The notes beneath the pieces were generated by a model that was given only the letters and a program-made list of their open reading frames with translations, was not told the DNA's origin and searched no databases. Below are positions 54,601-63,771 of a stretch of 64,000 bases of DNA, piece by piece (the first letter of the stretch is position 1; each line of letters starts with the position of its first letter). The position numbers were made by a program, and so were the translations under genes. Origin of the DNA: Paraburkholderia saeva (GTDB lineage: Bacteria > Pseudomonadota > Gammaproteobacteria > Burkholderiales > Burkholderiaceae); NCBI RefSeq assembly GCF_907164555.1, contig NZ_CAJQZC010000007.1, positions 1 through 64,000 of the forward strand. The letters run 5' to 3'.

Positions 54601-55380
54601 ATGATTCTCGGCGACACGATTCTTGAGACGCGCGGATTGACCAGGGAATTCAAGGGCTTCACCGCAGTCAGCGGTGTGAACCTGCGCGTACGCCGTGGTT
54701 CGATCCATGCACTCATCGGCCCGAATGGTGCCGGCAAAACAACCTGCTTTAACCTGCTGACCAAATTCCTCGAACCTACAGCGGGCCAGATCGTCTTCAA
54801 CGGTGTTGACATCACGGGTGAACGGCCGGCGCAGATCGCGCGGCGCGGCATCATCCGCTCCTTTCAGATTTCCGCGGTATTTCCGCATCTGACAGCATTG
54901 CAGAACGTCCGCATCGGGTTGCAACGCTCGCTCGGCACCGCCTTTCATTTCTGGAAGAGCGAACGCACGCTGCGCCAGCTGAACGATCGCGCGATGGATC
55001 TGCTCACGCAGGTAGGTCTCACCGATTTCGCCGATGTGCCGACCGTCGAACTCTCATATGGCCGCAAGCGCGCGCTCGAAATCGCAACGACACTTTCGAT
55101 GGAGCCCGAACTCATGCTGCTCGACGAACCGACGCAGGGCATGGGCCACGAGGACGTCGATCGCGTGACGGCGCTCATCAAGAAAGTATCGGCGGGACGC
55201 ACGATCCTGATGGTCGAGCACAACATGAACGTCATCGCCGGCATCTCGGACACGATCACGGTCCTGCAACGCGGCGAGGTGCTCGCCGAAGGCAACTACG
55301 CCGACGTATCGAAGAATCAGCTCGTGATGCAGGCCTACATGGGTAGCGCGGACGCGGCCCTCGCCGGAGCGCACGCATGA
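54601..55380 (+). CDS. livG: Branched-chain amino acid-type ABC transporter ATPase LivG
   Basis: A 259-residue ATPase with Walker A GPNGAGKTT, LSYGRKRALEIATTLSMEP in place of the canonical signature, and LLDEPTQGMGHEDVDRV. GGAAGGG lies just before the ATG at 54601; an ATG at 54589 is in frame. It lies 240 bp after the oxidoreductase gene and overlaps livF by four bases. The ligand may be an organic acid rather than an amino acid, given the neighbours. Confidence 0.93.
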   Translation: MILGDTILETRGLTREFKGFTAVSGVNLRVRRGSIHALIGPNGAGKTTCFNLLTKFLEPTAGQIVFNGVDITGERPAQIARRGIIRSFQISAVFPHLTALQNVRIGLQRSLGTAFHFWKSERTLRQLNDRAMDLLTQVGLTDFADVPTVELSYGRKRALEIATTLSMEPELMLLDEPTQGMGHEDVDRVTALIKKVSAGRTILMVEHNMNVIAGISDTITVLQRGEVLAEGNYADVSKNQLVMQAYMGSADAALAGAHA

Positions 55381-56135
55381 ACACAATGGCGGAACGCGAA
55401 AGCGCCGAGGTCAGCGGCGCGGCCGGCGCTGTGCCCGCGCTTGCGATTGCAGGCCTGCAGGCCTGGTATGGCGAGTCGCACATCCTGCATGGCGTCGATC
55501 TCACGGTGAACCAGGGCGAAGTCGTCACGCTGCTTGGCCGCAATGGCGCCGGCCGCACGACGACCCTGCGCGCGATCATGGGCCTCACGGGGCGCCGCAC
55601 CGGTTCGATCCAGGTAGCCGGGCGCGAAACCATCTCGATGCCGACGCACAGGATTGCCCACTGCGGCATCGGCTATTGCCCGGAAGAGCGGGGCATCTTT
55701 TCGAGCCTGTCGTGCGAGGAAAACCTGCTGTTGCCGCCGCCTGTCGGCGACGCGGCGCGCGCGATGTCGATCGAAGAGATCTACTCGATGTTTCCGAACC
55801 TGAAGGAGCGGCGTGCAAGCCAGGGCACGCGTCTGTCAGGTGGGGAGCAGCAGATGCTGGCCGTCGCGCGCATTCTGCGCACCGGTGCCAACCTGCTGCT
55901 GCTCGACGAAATATCCGAAGGTCTCGCGCCCGTCATTGTGCAGGCGCTCGCGCGCATGATCATGACGCTCAAGTCGCGCGGCTACACGATCGTGATGGTG
56001 GAACAGAATTTCCGGTTTGCGGCGCCGCTCGCGGACCGTTTTTACGTGATGGAACACGGTCGTATCGTCGAGCATTTCGGCGCAGGGGAGCTCGAAAGCA
56101 AGATGCCTGTTCTACACGATCTGCTCGGGGTGTAA
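55377..56135 (+). CDS. livF: ABC transporter ATPase LivF with arginine in the Walker A lysine position
   Basis: A 252-residue ATPase: signature LSGGEQQMLAVARIL, Walker B LLLLDEISEGLAP, and switch histidine replaced by glutamine in VEQNF as usual for LivF. The P-loop reads GRNGAGRTT, with Arg60 (codon 55554-55556) where nearly all ATPases have lysine. The rest of the site is intact, and the partner LivG has a normal P-loop. Start overlaps livG as ATGA. Confidence 0.93.
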   Translation: MNTMAERESAEVSGAAGAVPALAIAGLQAWYGESHILHGVDLTVNQGEVVTLLGRNGAGRTTTLRAIMGLTGRRTGSIQVAGRETISMPTHRIAHCGIGYCPEERGIFSSLSCEENLLLPPPVGDAARAMSIEEIYSMFPNLKERRASQGTRLSGGEQQMLAVARILRTGANLLLLDEISEGLAPVIVQALARMIMTLKSRGYTIVMVEQNFRFAAPLADRFYVMEHGRIVEHFGAGELESKMPVLHDLLGV

Positions 56136-56202
56136 GCGTCAAGGTACTGTGAACGCCTGAATGCCTCTGAATAATCACAAGTATGGAAACAAGGAGACAC
56201 GC

Positions 56203-57411
56203 ATGAAACTGAAGACTCTCGCAGGGCTCGCGGCACTTTGCTTCGCAAGCACCGCGTTGACGATGGGCACGGCCCAGGCCGCCGCGGGCGACACCGTGAA
56301 GATCGGCTACATCACCGATCTTTCCGGCTTGTATGCAGATATCGATGGCCAGGGTGGCCTCGAAGCGATCCGCATGGCAATCGCTGATTTCGGCGGCAAG
56401 GTGAACGGCAAGCCGATCGAGCTTGTCTATGCCGATCACCAGAACAAGGCCGACATCGCCGCTTCGCGCGCGCGTGAATGGATCGACCGTGACGGCGTGA
56501 CGGCTATCATCGGCGGCACGAATTCGGCGACGGCACTCTCGACCAACCAGGTCGCGGGCGAAAAGAAGATTCCGTACATCAACATCGGCGCGGGCGCGGA
56601 CAATCTGACGAACGAGCAATGCACGCCGTACACGGTGCACTATGCGTACGACACGATGGCGCTCGCGAAGGGCACGGGTTCCGCCGTGACGAAGCAGGGC
56701 GGCAAGACGTGGTACTTCCTGACGGCTGACTACGCGTTCGGCAAGGCACTGGAGAAGAACACCGCGGACGTCGTAAAGGCGAACGGGGGCCAGGTGCTCG
56801 GCGAAGTGCGTCATCCGCTGTCGGCATCGGACTTTTCGTCGTTCCTGTTGCAGGCGCAGGGTTCGAAGGCGCAGGTGCTCGGCCTCGCGAATGCCGGCGG
56901 CGACACGATCAACGCGATCAAGGCCGCGAAAGAATTCGGCGTCACGAAGACGATGAAGATCGCCGCGCTGCTGATCTTCCTGACCGACATCCACAGCCTC
57001 GGCCTCGAAACCACGCAGGGTCTGGTGGCGACAGACAGCTGGTACTGGAACAAGGACGACAAGACGCGCGCCTGGGCGAAGCGCTACTTCGACAAGATGA
57101 AGAAGATGCCGACGAGCCTGCACGCCGCGGACTACTCGGCTGTCACGACGTACCTGAAGGCCGTGCAGGCAGCCGGCACGACCGACAGCGACAAGGTGAT
57201 GGAGCAGCTTCACAAGATCAAGATCGACGACTTCTACGCGAAGGGTTATATCCGCCAGGACGGCAGCATGATTCACGACATGTATCTGATGGAAGTGAAG
57301 AAGCCGTCGGAATCGAAAGAGCCGTGGGACTACTACAAGATCACCGCGACGATTCCGGGTGAACAGGCTTTCGGTACGAAGGCGGAGTCGCGCTGCGCGT
57401 TGTGGAAGTAA
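56203..57411 (+). CDS. Periplasmic substrate-binding protein, LivK/HAAT family
   Basis: A 402-residue exported binding protein. AAGGAGA precedes the ATG at 56203 and a Sec signal ends near AQAAAGD. The type I periplasmic fold is shown by KIGYITDLSGLYADIDGQGG, GVTAIIGGTNSATAL and HAADYSAVTTYLKAV. It differs from classic leucine-binding proteins and belongs with those for carboxylates or amides. It serves LivHMGF around it. Confidence 0.92.
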   Translation: MKLKTLAGLAALCFASTALTMGTAQAAAGDTVKIGYITDLSGLYADIDGQGGLEAIRMAIADFGGKVNGKPIELVYADHQNKADIAASRAREWIDRDGVTAIIGGTNSATALSTNQVAGEKKIPYINIGAGADNLTNEQCTPYTVHYAYDTMALAKGTGSAVTKQGGKTWYFLTADYAFGKALEKNTADVVKANGGQVLGEVRHPLSASDFSSFLLQAQGSKAQVLGLANAGGDTINAIKAAKEFGVTKTMKIAALLIFLTDIHSLGLETTQGLVATDSWYWNKDDKTRAWAKRYFDKMKKMPTSLHAADYSAVTTYLKAVQAAGTTDSDKVMEQLHKIKIDDFYAKGYIRQDGSMIHDMYLMEVKKPSESKEPWDYYKITATIPGEQAFGTKAESRCALWK

Positions 57412-57560
57412 GCGTCGGCTGACGCGCGCCCGTTCGGGGCGCGGCAGGCGGCACCGTCGCACGTAGCACGCACGAGGTGTGCGGCTACGTGCGGACGCCC
57501 GACGGCCCGCGCGCGCCGAGTGGTTCGCGCGTCTATCGATCTCATCTGGACGACGGGTTA

Positions 57561-58445
57561 ATGGATATCTTTGGCATTCCGCTTCCGGCGATGCTGAGCC
57601 AGTTGCTACTCGGACTCGTGAACGGTTCGTTCTACGCAATCCTGAGCCTGGGTCTCGCCGTGATCTTCGGCCTGCTCAACGTGATCAACTTCGCGCACGG
57701 AGCGTTGTTCATGCTCGGCGCGATGCTCACGTGGATGGGTCTTTCGTATTTCAATCTCCCTTACTGGGTGATGCTCGCGCTCGCGCCGCTGCTGGTCGGG
57801 CTCTTTGGCATCGTCATCGAGCGCACGATGCTGCGCTGGCTCTATCGCCTCGACCATCTCTATGGGCTGCTGCTGACCTTCGGGCTCACGCTGGTTGTCG
57901 AAGGTGTGTTCCGTTCGGTCTACGGGTCGTCGGGTCAGCCTTACGACGTGCCTTCCGCGCTGTCCGGCGCGACCAATCTCGGCTTCATGTTCCTGCCGAA
58001 CTATCGCGCGTGGGTTGTCCTCGCGTCGCTGGTCGTGTGCTTCGCGACGTGGTTCGTCATCGAGAAAACGCGTCTTGGCGCGTATCTGCGTGCCGGCACT
58101 GAGAACCCGAAACTCGTCGAGGCGTTCGGCGTCAACGTGCCGCTGATGATCACGCTCACCTATGGCTTCGGTGTCGCGCTCGCGGCGTTTGCCGGCGTGC
58201 TGGCGGCGCCCGTCATTCAGGTCTCGCCGCTGATGGGGCAGCCGATGATCATCACGGTGTTCGCCGTCGTCGTGATCGGCGGGATGGGTTCGATCATGGG
58301 TTCGATCCTGACTGGCCTGATGCTCGGTGTGATCGAAGGGCTGACACGTGTGTTCTATCCGGAAGCGTCGGCGACCGTCGTCTTCGTGATCATGGCGCTG
58401 GTGTTGCTGGTGCGCCCGGCGGGTCTTTTCGGCAAGGAAAAATGA
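57561..58445 (+). CDS. livH: ABC transporter permease LivH
   Basis: A 294-residue permease with about eight hydrophobic segments, LLLGLVNGSFYAILSLGLAV, NVINFAHGALFMLGAM, and the EAA-like region LRAGTENPKLVEAFGVNV. I use the ATG at 57561; the ribosome site is poor (GACGGGTTA). The 150 bp upstream is GC-rich and holds no clear terminator. Confidence 0.94.
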   Translation: MDIFGIPLPAMLSQLLLGLVNGSFYAILSLGLAVIFGLLNVINFAHGALFMLGAMLTWMGLSYFNLPYWVMLALAPLLVGLFGIVIERTMLRWLYRLDHLYGLLLTFGLTLVVEGVFRSVYGSSGQPYDVPSALSGATNLGFMFLPNYRAWVVLASLVVCFATWFVIEKTRLGAYLRAGTENPKLVEAFGVNVPLMITLTYGFGVALAAFAGVLAAPVIQVSPLMGQPMIITVFAVVVIGGMGSIMGSILTGLMLGVIEGLTRVFYPEASATVVFVIMALVLLVRPAGLFGKEK

Positions 58446-59416
58446 TGCAGAGAAAAGCGCTATACGGGCTGCTGTTTATCGCGCTGATCGCCGCGCCGTT
58501 CATCGGCGCCTATCCGCTGTTTGTGATGAAGGTGTTGTGCTTCGCGCTCTTTGCGGCCGCGTTCAACCTGCTGATTGGTTACACGGGGCTGCTTTCGTTC
58601 GGGCATGCAATGTTCCTTGCGTCGGCGGGTTATACGACGGGTTATGGCATCCAGACGCTCGGGTTTTCGCCCGAGGTCGGTCTGATTGCGGGCACCGCGG
58701 TAGCGACGCTGCTCGGACTGATCGTCGGACTCTTCGCGATCCGTCGCCAGGGCATCTACTTCGCAATGGTGACCCTCGCGCTCGCGCAGATGGTCTACTT
58801 CGTGTTCCTGCAGGCGCCGTTCACACACGGCGAAGATGGCCTGCAAGGCGTGCCGCGCGGCAAGCTGTTCGGCATGCTGAGCCTCTCGTCGGATCTCGCG
58901 CTGTATTACGTCGTGCTCGCGATCATGGTGCTGGCGTTTTTGCTGATCGTGCGGATCGTGCATTCGCCGTTTGGCCAGGTGCTCATCGCGATCAAGGAGA
59001 ACGAACCGCGCGCGGTTTCACTCGGCTACGACACGGATCGCTTCAAACTGCTGGCATTCGTGCTGTCCGCCGGGCTCGCGGGTCTCGCTGGGTCGCTGAA
59101 GGTGCTCGTGCTGGGTTTCGAGACGCTTGGCGACGCGTACTGGACGATGTCCGGTCTCGTGATCCTGATGACGCTCGTGGGTGGCATGGGCACGCTCTTC
59201 GGGCCGCTGCTCGGCGCGACGTTGATCGTCGCGCTCGAAGACCGGCTTGGCGACATCGGCACCGCACTCGCGAACGTGACGGGCATCGACTGGTTCCGCT
59301 CATTTGGCGAATCGGCGACGATTGTCACGGGCCTGATCTTTATTGCCTGCGTGCTGGCGTTCAGACGAGGCATTGTCGGGGAGATCGTCGCACGGGTCCG
59401 GCCGCTACGTGCATGA
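58442..59416 (+). CDS. livM: ABC transporter permease LivM
   Basis: A 324-residue permease: FNLLIGYTGLLSFGHAMFLASAG near the start, AIKENEPRAVSLGYDTDRFKL as the ATPase contact loop, and GGMGTLFGPLLGA. Start overlaps the livH stop by four bases (ATGATG). It completes a full LivGFKHM set. Confidence 0.95.
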   Translation: MMQRKALYGLLFIALIAAPFIGAYPLFVMKVLCFALFAAAFNLLIGYTGLLSFGHAMFLASAGYTTGYGIQTLGFSPEVGLIAGTAVATLLGLIVGLFAIRRQGIYFAMVTLALAQMVYFVFLQAPFTHGEDGLQGVPRGKLFGMLSLSSDLALYYVVLAIMVLAFLLIVRIVHSPFGQVLIAIKENEPRAVSLGYDTDRFKLLAFVLSAGLAGLAGSLKVLVLGFETLGDAYWTMSGLVILMTLVGGMGTLFGPLLGATLIVALEDRLGDIGTALANVTGIDWFRSFGESATIVTGLIFIACVLAFRRGIVGEIVARVRPLRA

Positions 59417-59960
59417 GCGAGCGTTTCGCGCACATCCACATATGCTTCGGAATCCGATATAAGTGGAGGGCGGGATACTCACGCTGTGATGTATTGGAAC
59501 CGCGCTGGGGAAGTCACAATCCCGCCCCAAATTGGTGCTGCATTGCACCACTAGGGTAAATGCTAGTTGTCCCTTGAATCGGGGTTGTTTAATCTTCACG
59601 CAGTTCTGGAGCACCGGCAACACGAAATTTGCAGGTGGAGAACGAGGAGACATGAGGCACAAAGTGCCCACACGAAAGCGCTGTTGGATTGATATCCAAC
59701 AGCGCTTTTTATTTGCATTTCCGGTTTTGCATCGCTGTATTTCCAGTTCATCCGCGCTCATTCCTCACCGCATTTCCTCACGCATTTTCCGGTCGTATTT
59801 TTCGCTGGATTATCAACGCATTGAAGCCTCCAAAACGCTTGCAGCCCGGCGTGCGCGTCCGCTAAACTCGCCATTCGCCGACCATGTGGTCGGTGTAAAA
59901 AATCTCGAATGATTTGAGTCGGCGCTATTGCGCGCGGATATGACGGGGCAGAGGAGCGGA
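59417..59960. other. 544-bp intergenic region with tandem hairpins and a terminator
   Basis: After livM lie several dyads: TGGTGC/GCACCA near 59538-59554, ACTAG/CTAGT near 59551-59568, and GGCAC/GTGCC near 59656-59668. A strong terminator follows at 59675-59710. A ribosome site (GAGGAGAC) precedes an ATG at 59652, but its frame runs through the terminator, so a peptide is doubtful. The part after 59710 is unremarkable up to the next gene's ribosome site. Confidence 0.5.
59675..59710 (+). terminator. Intrinsic terminator after livM
   Basis: A perfect 15-bp stem (59675-59689 with 59694-59708) with a four-base loop, followed by Ts to 59710 and ATTTG. It lies 260 bp beyond livM, so it may end a separate short transcript. 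The minus strand has a poorer tail. Confidence 0.85.
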
Positions 59961-61127
59961 ATGAAGTCGGCAATGCGATGGATCAGCGCGACATGTGTCG
60001 CGGCGGGCGTACTGGCAGCATGGAGCGGCGCAGCATCGGCACAGGTGAAAATCGGCGTGACCGTATCGGCAACGGGCCCGGCGGCGTCGCTAGGCATTCC
60101 GGAAAAGAACACGATCGCGCTCTTGCCGAAGGAAGTCGCCGGCCAGAAGATCGAATACATCGTGCTGGACGACGCGACCGATTCGACCCAGGCCGTGAAG
60201 AACGCCCGCAAGCTCACGAGCGAAGACCGCGTCGACGCGATCATCGGCTCGACGGTCGTGCCGAATTCGCTGGCGATGATCGACGTGGCGGCTGAAACCA
60301 CCACGCCGGTGATCTCGATGGCCGCTGCCGCTGCGATTGTCGAACCGATGGATACGAAGCGCGCGTGGGTCTACAAGACGCCGCAGAACGACATCCTGAT
60401 GGCGACGGCCATCGCGCAGCACATGTCCAATCACGGTGTGAAGACGGTTGCGTTCATCGGTTTCTCCGACGCCTACGGCGAGAGCTGGTTCCGCGAATTC
60501 GGCAAGGCCGCGGATCTCGCGAAGATCAAAGTGGTGGCGAACGAACGCTTCGCGCGCAACGACGCTTCGGTGACGGGTCAGGTGTTGAAGATGATGTCGC
60601 AGAATCCGGACGCCGTGCTCATCGCCGGTGCAGGTACGCCGGCTGCGCTGCCGCAAAAAACGCTGAAGGAGCGCGGCTACAAGGGCAAGTATTATCAGAC
60701 GCACGGCGTCGCGAATAACGACTTCCTGCGCGTGTGCGGCAAGGATTGCGACGGCACGTATCTGCCTGCCGGCCCGCTGCTGGTTGCGGACCAGTTGCCC
60801 GATTCGAACCCCGTGAAGAAATCCGCGCTGACGTACAAGCATGCATATGAAGCCGCGTATGGCGCAGGCTCTGTGTCGACGTTCGGCGGCCACGCGTGGG
60901 ATGCGGGTCTGCTTCTGCAACGCGCGATCCCCATCGCATTGAAGAAGGGCCAGCCGGGTACACCCGCATTCCGCGACGCGTTGCGCGCAGCGATCGAAAG
61001 CACGAAGGACATGCCGGCTTCACATGGCATCTTCAACATGAGCGCGAACGATCACTCGGGCCTCGATCAGCGGGCGCGTGTGATGGTCGAGATCGTCGGC
61101 GGCAAGTGGAAGCTGGCCACAGACTGA
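59961..61127 (+). CDS. Periplasmic substrate-binding protein (HAAT type), first of a tandem pair
   Basis: A 388-residue exported protein; GAGGAGCGGA precedes the ATG at 59961 and the signal ends near ASAQVKIG. The body has GVTVSATGPAASLGIPEKNT, DAIIGSTVVPNSLAMIDVA, GFSDAYGESWF and GVANNDFLRVCGKDCDG. The next gene encodes a paralogue that is alike along its whole length. A type I periplasmic fold for uptake of an amino acid, aromatic or acid ligand. Confidence 0.92.
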   Translation: MKSAMRWISATCVAAGVLAAWSGAASAQVKIGVTVSATGPAASLGIPEKNTIALLPKEVAGQKIEYIVLDDATDSTQAVKNARKLTSEDRVDAIIGSTVVPNSLAMIDVAAETTTPVISMAAAAAIVEPMDTKRAWVYKTPQNDILMATAIAQHMSNHGVKTVAFIGFSDAYGESWFREFGKAADLAKIKVVANERFARNDASVTGQVLKMMSQNPDAVLIAGAGTPAALPQKTLKERGYKGKYYQTHGVANNDFLRVCGKDCDGTYLPAGPLLVADQLPDSNPVKKSALTYKHAYEAAYGAGSVSTFGGHAWDAGLLLQRAIPIALKKGQPGTPAFRDALRAAIESTKDMPASHGIFNMSANDHSGLDQRARVMVEIVGGKWKLATD

Positions 61128-61159
61128 TCCGAGGCGAGATAACACATTTGAACCCGGAA

Positions 61160-61191
61160 AAAGGCACGTCCAGTCAGACGTGCCTTTTTTT
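61160..61191 (+). terminator. Intrinsic terminator between the two binding-protein genes
   Basis: An 11-pair stem (61160-61170 with 61177-61187), six-base loop, and a seven-T run (61185-61191), 33 bp after the first gene. It lets the first binding protein be made in excess or controlled apart from the second. Confidence 0.88.
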
Positions 61192-61339
61192 CTGCGTATC
61201 GGCATTGCAGCAACGCAGAGGCGGTTTGTCCCGAACAGGGAAAACCATGCTATTCACGCCCGAAGCCGAAAGCCAGATTCAGAAACCGGCGTGAAAGCCG
61301 GATTAAACAACAGGCAGTGCACAGCGTTTGGAGACAGCA

Positions 61340-62500
61340 ATGAGAACAACAGGCAACTGGGTACGCGCAAGCCTCGCAGCGGCGCTCGTATGCGGCGCGA
61401 CGGCCGCATCGGCGCAGGTGAAGATCGGGGTGACGTTATCGGCGACCGGGCCGGCTGCGTCGCTCGGCATTCCGGAGAAGAATACGATCGCGCTGTTGGC
61501 GAAGGAGATTGGCGGCAAGAGCGTGGAGTACATCGTGCTCGACGATGCATCGGATACGAGCCGCGCGGTGCAGAACACACGCAAGCTGATTGATGAAGAC
61601 CACGTCGACGCGATCATCGGCTCGACGGTCACGCCGAACTCGCTGGCGATGCTCGATGCAGCGTCGCAAGGCAAGACGCCGATGATATCGATGGCCGCAT
61701 CGGCCGCGATCATCGCGCCGATGGACGCGAAGCGGACGTGGGCGTTCAAGACGCCGCAGAACGACAGCCTGATGGCTGACGCGATCGCCGGATACATGGA
61801 AAAGCACGGCGTGAAGACCGTGGGCTTCATCGGCTTCTCGGATGCGTATGGCGAGAACTGGTACACGGTGTTCAACGCGGCGGCCACAACGCATCATCTA
61901 AAGGTCGTGTCGACCGAACGCTATAACCGCACGGACGCTTCCGTGACGGGCCAGGTGCTGAAGCTGGTTGGCTCGAATCCGGATGCGATTCTGATTGCGG
62001 GCTCGGGTACGCCGGCCGCGTTGCCCGCGAAGGCGCTGAAGGAGCGCGGCTACAAGGGCAAGATCTACCAGACGCACGGCGTCGCCAATAACGACTTCCT
62101 GCGCGTATGCGGCAAGGACTGCGAAGGCGAACTGCTGCCGACCGGCCCGGTTCTCGTGACCGAGCAGCTGCCGGATTCGAACCCAGTGAAGAAATCGTCG
62201 GAGGCGTACAAGGCAGCCTATGAAAAGGCCTATGGCGTGGGCACGCTGTCGACGTTCGGCGGTCACGCATGGGATGCCGGCCAGATGCTGCAGCGTGCGA
62301 TTCCGGAAGCACTGAAGAAGGGGCAGCCGGGCACGGAGGCGTTCCGCGAGGCACTGCGTGCGTCGCTTGAGAACCTGAAGGATCTGCCGGTCGCGCACGG
62401 CATCATGAACACCACGACGACCGATCACAACGGCTTCGATAACCGCGCACGCGTGATGGTCGAAATCGTCGACGGCAAGTGGAAACTCCAGAACGACTAA
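61340..62500 (+). CDS. Periplasmic substrate-binding protein (HAAT type), second of a tandem pair
   Basis: A 386-residue paralogue of the preceding protein with the same blocks (GVTLSATGPAASLGIPEKNT, GFSDAYGENWY, GVANNDFLRVCGKDCEG) and a Sec signal ending ASAQVKIG. TTTGGAGACAGCA precedes the ATG at 61340. Clear substitutions near GYMEKHGVKT and YTVFNAAATTHHLKV suggest a different ligand or affinity. It lies 211 bp upstream of livH. Confidence 0.92.
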   Translation: MRTTGNWVRASLAAALVCGATAASAQVKIGVTLSATGPAASLGIPEKNTIALLAKEIGGKSVEYIVLDDASDTSRAVQNTRKLIDEDHVDAIIGSTVTPNSLAMLDAASQGKTPMISMAASAAIIAPMDAKRTWAFKTPQNDSLMADAIAGYMEKHGVKTVGFIGFSDAYGENWYTVFNAAATTHHLKVVSTERYNRTDASVTGQVLKLVGSNPDAILIAGSGTPAALPAKALKERGYKGKIYQTHGVANNDFLRVCGKDCEGELLPTGPVLVTEQLPDSNPVKKSSEAYKAAYEKAYGVGTLSTFGGHAWDAGQMLQRAIPEALKKGQPGTEAFREALRASLENLKDLPVAHGIMNTTTTDHNGFDNRARVMVEIVDGKWKLQND

Positions 62501-62711
62501 AAAAGTACGCGCTTCTCGCATGCGGTGTGGCGATGAGGCTGCACCGACATTCTGTTCGACGAAAATGGCGACGACCGCCGCGCCTTATCCGGGTGCGGCG
62601 GTCGCGTTTCAGGGCAGGGATGACGAACTCATTCCGAAGACAAGGCGCTCGCGTTTGATGCGATGACGCCGGTTTCAATTTCGACTTCGACTTCGACGTT
62701 TCAGAGGAAGT
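62501..62711. other. Spacer before the second livH, with a GC-rich hairpin
   Basis: A roughly nine-pair hairpin GACCGCCGC...GCGGCGGTC lies at about 62572-62608, with only CGTTTC behind it, so at most a weak terminator. Nothing else is evident. Confidence 0.4.
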
Positions 62712-63767
62712 ATGGATCTATCAATAGCGGCGATCCTCGCGCAGGACGGGATCACCACGGGCGCAATCTACGCGTTGCTCGCGCTTGCGCTGGTGCTGGT
62801 GTTTTCGGTGACGCGGGTGATCTTCATCCCGCAGGGCGAGTTCGTTTCATATGGCGCGTTGACGCTCGCCGCCATTCAGACGCAGAAATTTCCCACCACG
62901 TGCTGGCTGCTGATCGCGATGGGGGCGGCGTGCTTTGTCGTCGAGACGGCGGGGCTCGTGCGGCACCCTGAGCGGCGGCGCCACGCAGCGCGCACGCTTG
63001 CGACGCTGGTCGGCAAATATCTGCTCTTCCCGATTGCCGTCTATGCGGTGACGCGCGGTCTCTTCATGCAGCCGCTACCGATGATCGTGCAGATCGCGTT
63101 GACGCTGCTGATCGTGATTCCGATGGGACCGTTCGTGTACCGGCTTGCGTACGAACCGATCGCCGAAGCGACGACGCTGCTGCTGCTGATCGTCGCAGTG
63201 GCCGTGCACTTCGCGATGGTTGGGCTTGGCCTCGTGATGTTCGGCGCGGAGGGCTCGCGCACGACGGCTTTCTCCGACGCGACGTTCAACATCGGCAGCA
63301 TGACGATATCCGGGCAGAGCCTGTGGGTGGTCGTCACGGCCGTCGTACTGATCGGAGCGCTGTACCTGTACTTCGACCGCTCGATCTCGGGCAAGGCGCT
63401 GCGCGCGACGTCGGTGAACCGCCTTGGCGCGCGCCTCGTCGGCATTGGCACGACGCAGGCGGGGCGGCTCGCGTTCACGCTGGCCGCCGGCCTCGGCGCG
63501 CTGTGCGGCATCCTCGTGGCGCCGCTGACGACCATCTACTACGATTCCGGCTTCCTGATCGGCCTGAAGGGGTTCGTGGGGGCGATCATCGGCGGTCTCG
63601 TCAGCTACCCGCTGGCGGCCGCGGGATCGATCCTGGTGGGCCTGCTGGAGTCGTACTCGTCGTTCTGGGCAAGTGCCTATAAGGAAGTGATCGTGTTCAC
63701 GTTGATCATCCCGGTGCTGCTGTGGCGAAGCTTCGTCAGCCCGCACGCTGAAGAGGACGAGGAGTGA
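62712..63767 (+). CDS. Branched-chain-type ABC transporter permease LivH (second system)
   Basis: A 351-residue permease: DGITTGAIYALLALALVLVF, the RVIFIPQGEFVSYGAL region (FAHG-like segment replaced by PQGE), ISGKALRATSVNRLGARLVG as ATPase contact loop, and an acidic tail HAEEDEE. It is about 55 residues longer than LivH at 57561, mainly from an extra region at about residues 60-110. It is followed by livM after 4 bp. Confidence 0.93.
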   Translation: MDLSIAAILAQDGITTGAIYALLALALVLVFSVTRVIFIPQGEFVSYGALTLAAIQTQKFPTTCWLLIAMGAACFVVETAGLVRHPERRRHAARTLATLVGKYLLFPIAVYAVTRGLFMQPLPMIVQIALTLLIVIPMGPFVYRLAYEPIAEATTLLLLIVAVAVHFAMVGLGLVMFGAEGSRTTAFSDATFNIGSMTISGQSLWVVVTAVVLIGALYLYFDRSISGKALRATSVNRLGARLVGIGTTQAGRLAFTLAAGLGALCGILVAPLTTIYYDSGFLIGLKGFVGAIIGGLVSYPLAAAGSILVGLLESYSSFWASAYKEVIVFTLIIPVLLWRSFVSPHAEEDEE

Positions 63768-63771
63768 CACG

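Noticed and set aside
59538..59554. TGGTGC/GCACCA dyad as an NtrC site or sigma-54 promoter
   Set aside because: The half-sites are in reversed order for NtrC, and the GG-to-GC spacing is nine, not ten, bases.
59652..59912. Small protein starting after GAGGAGAC near the livM terminator
   Set aside because: Its coding path runs through a 15-bp terminator and ends in a low-quality sequence; noted as a possible leader peptide only.
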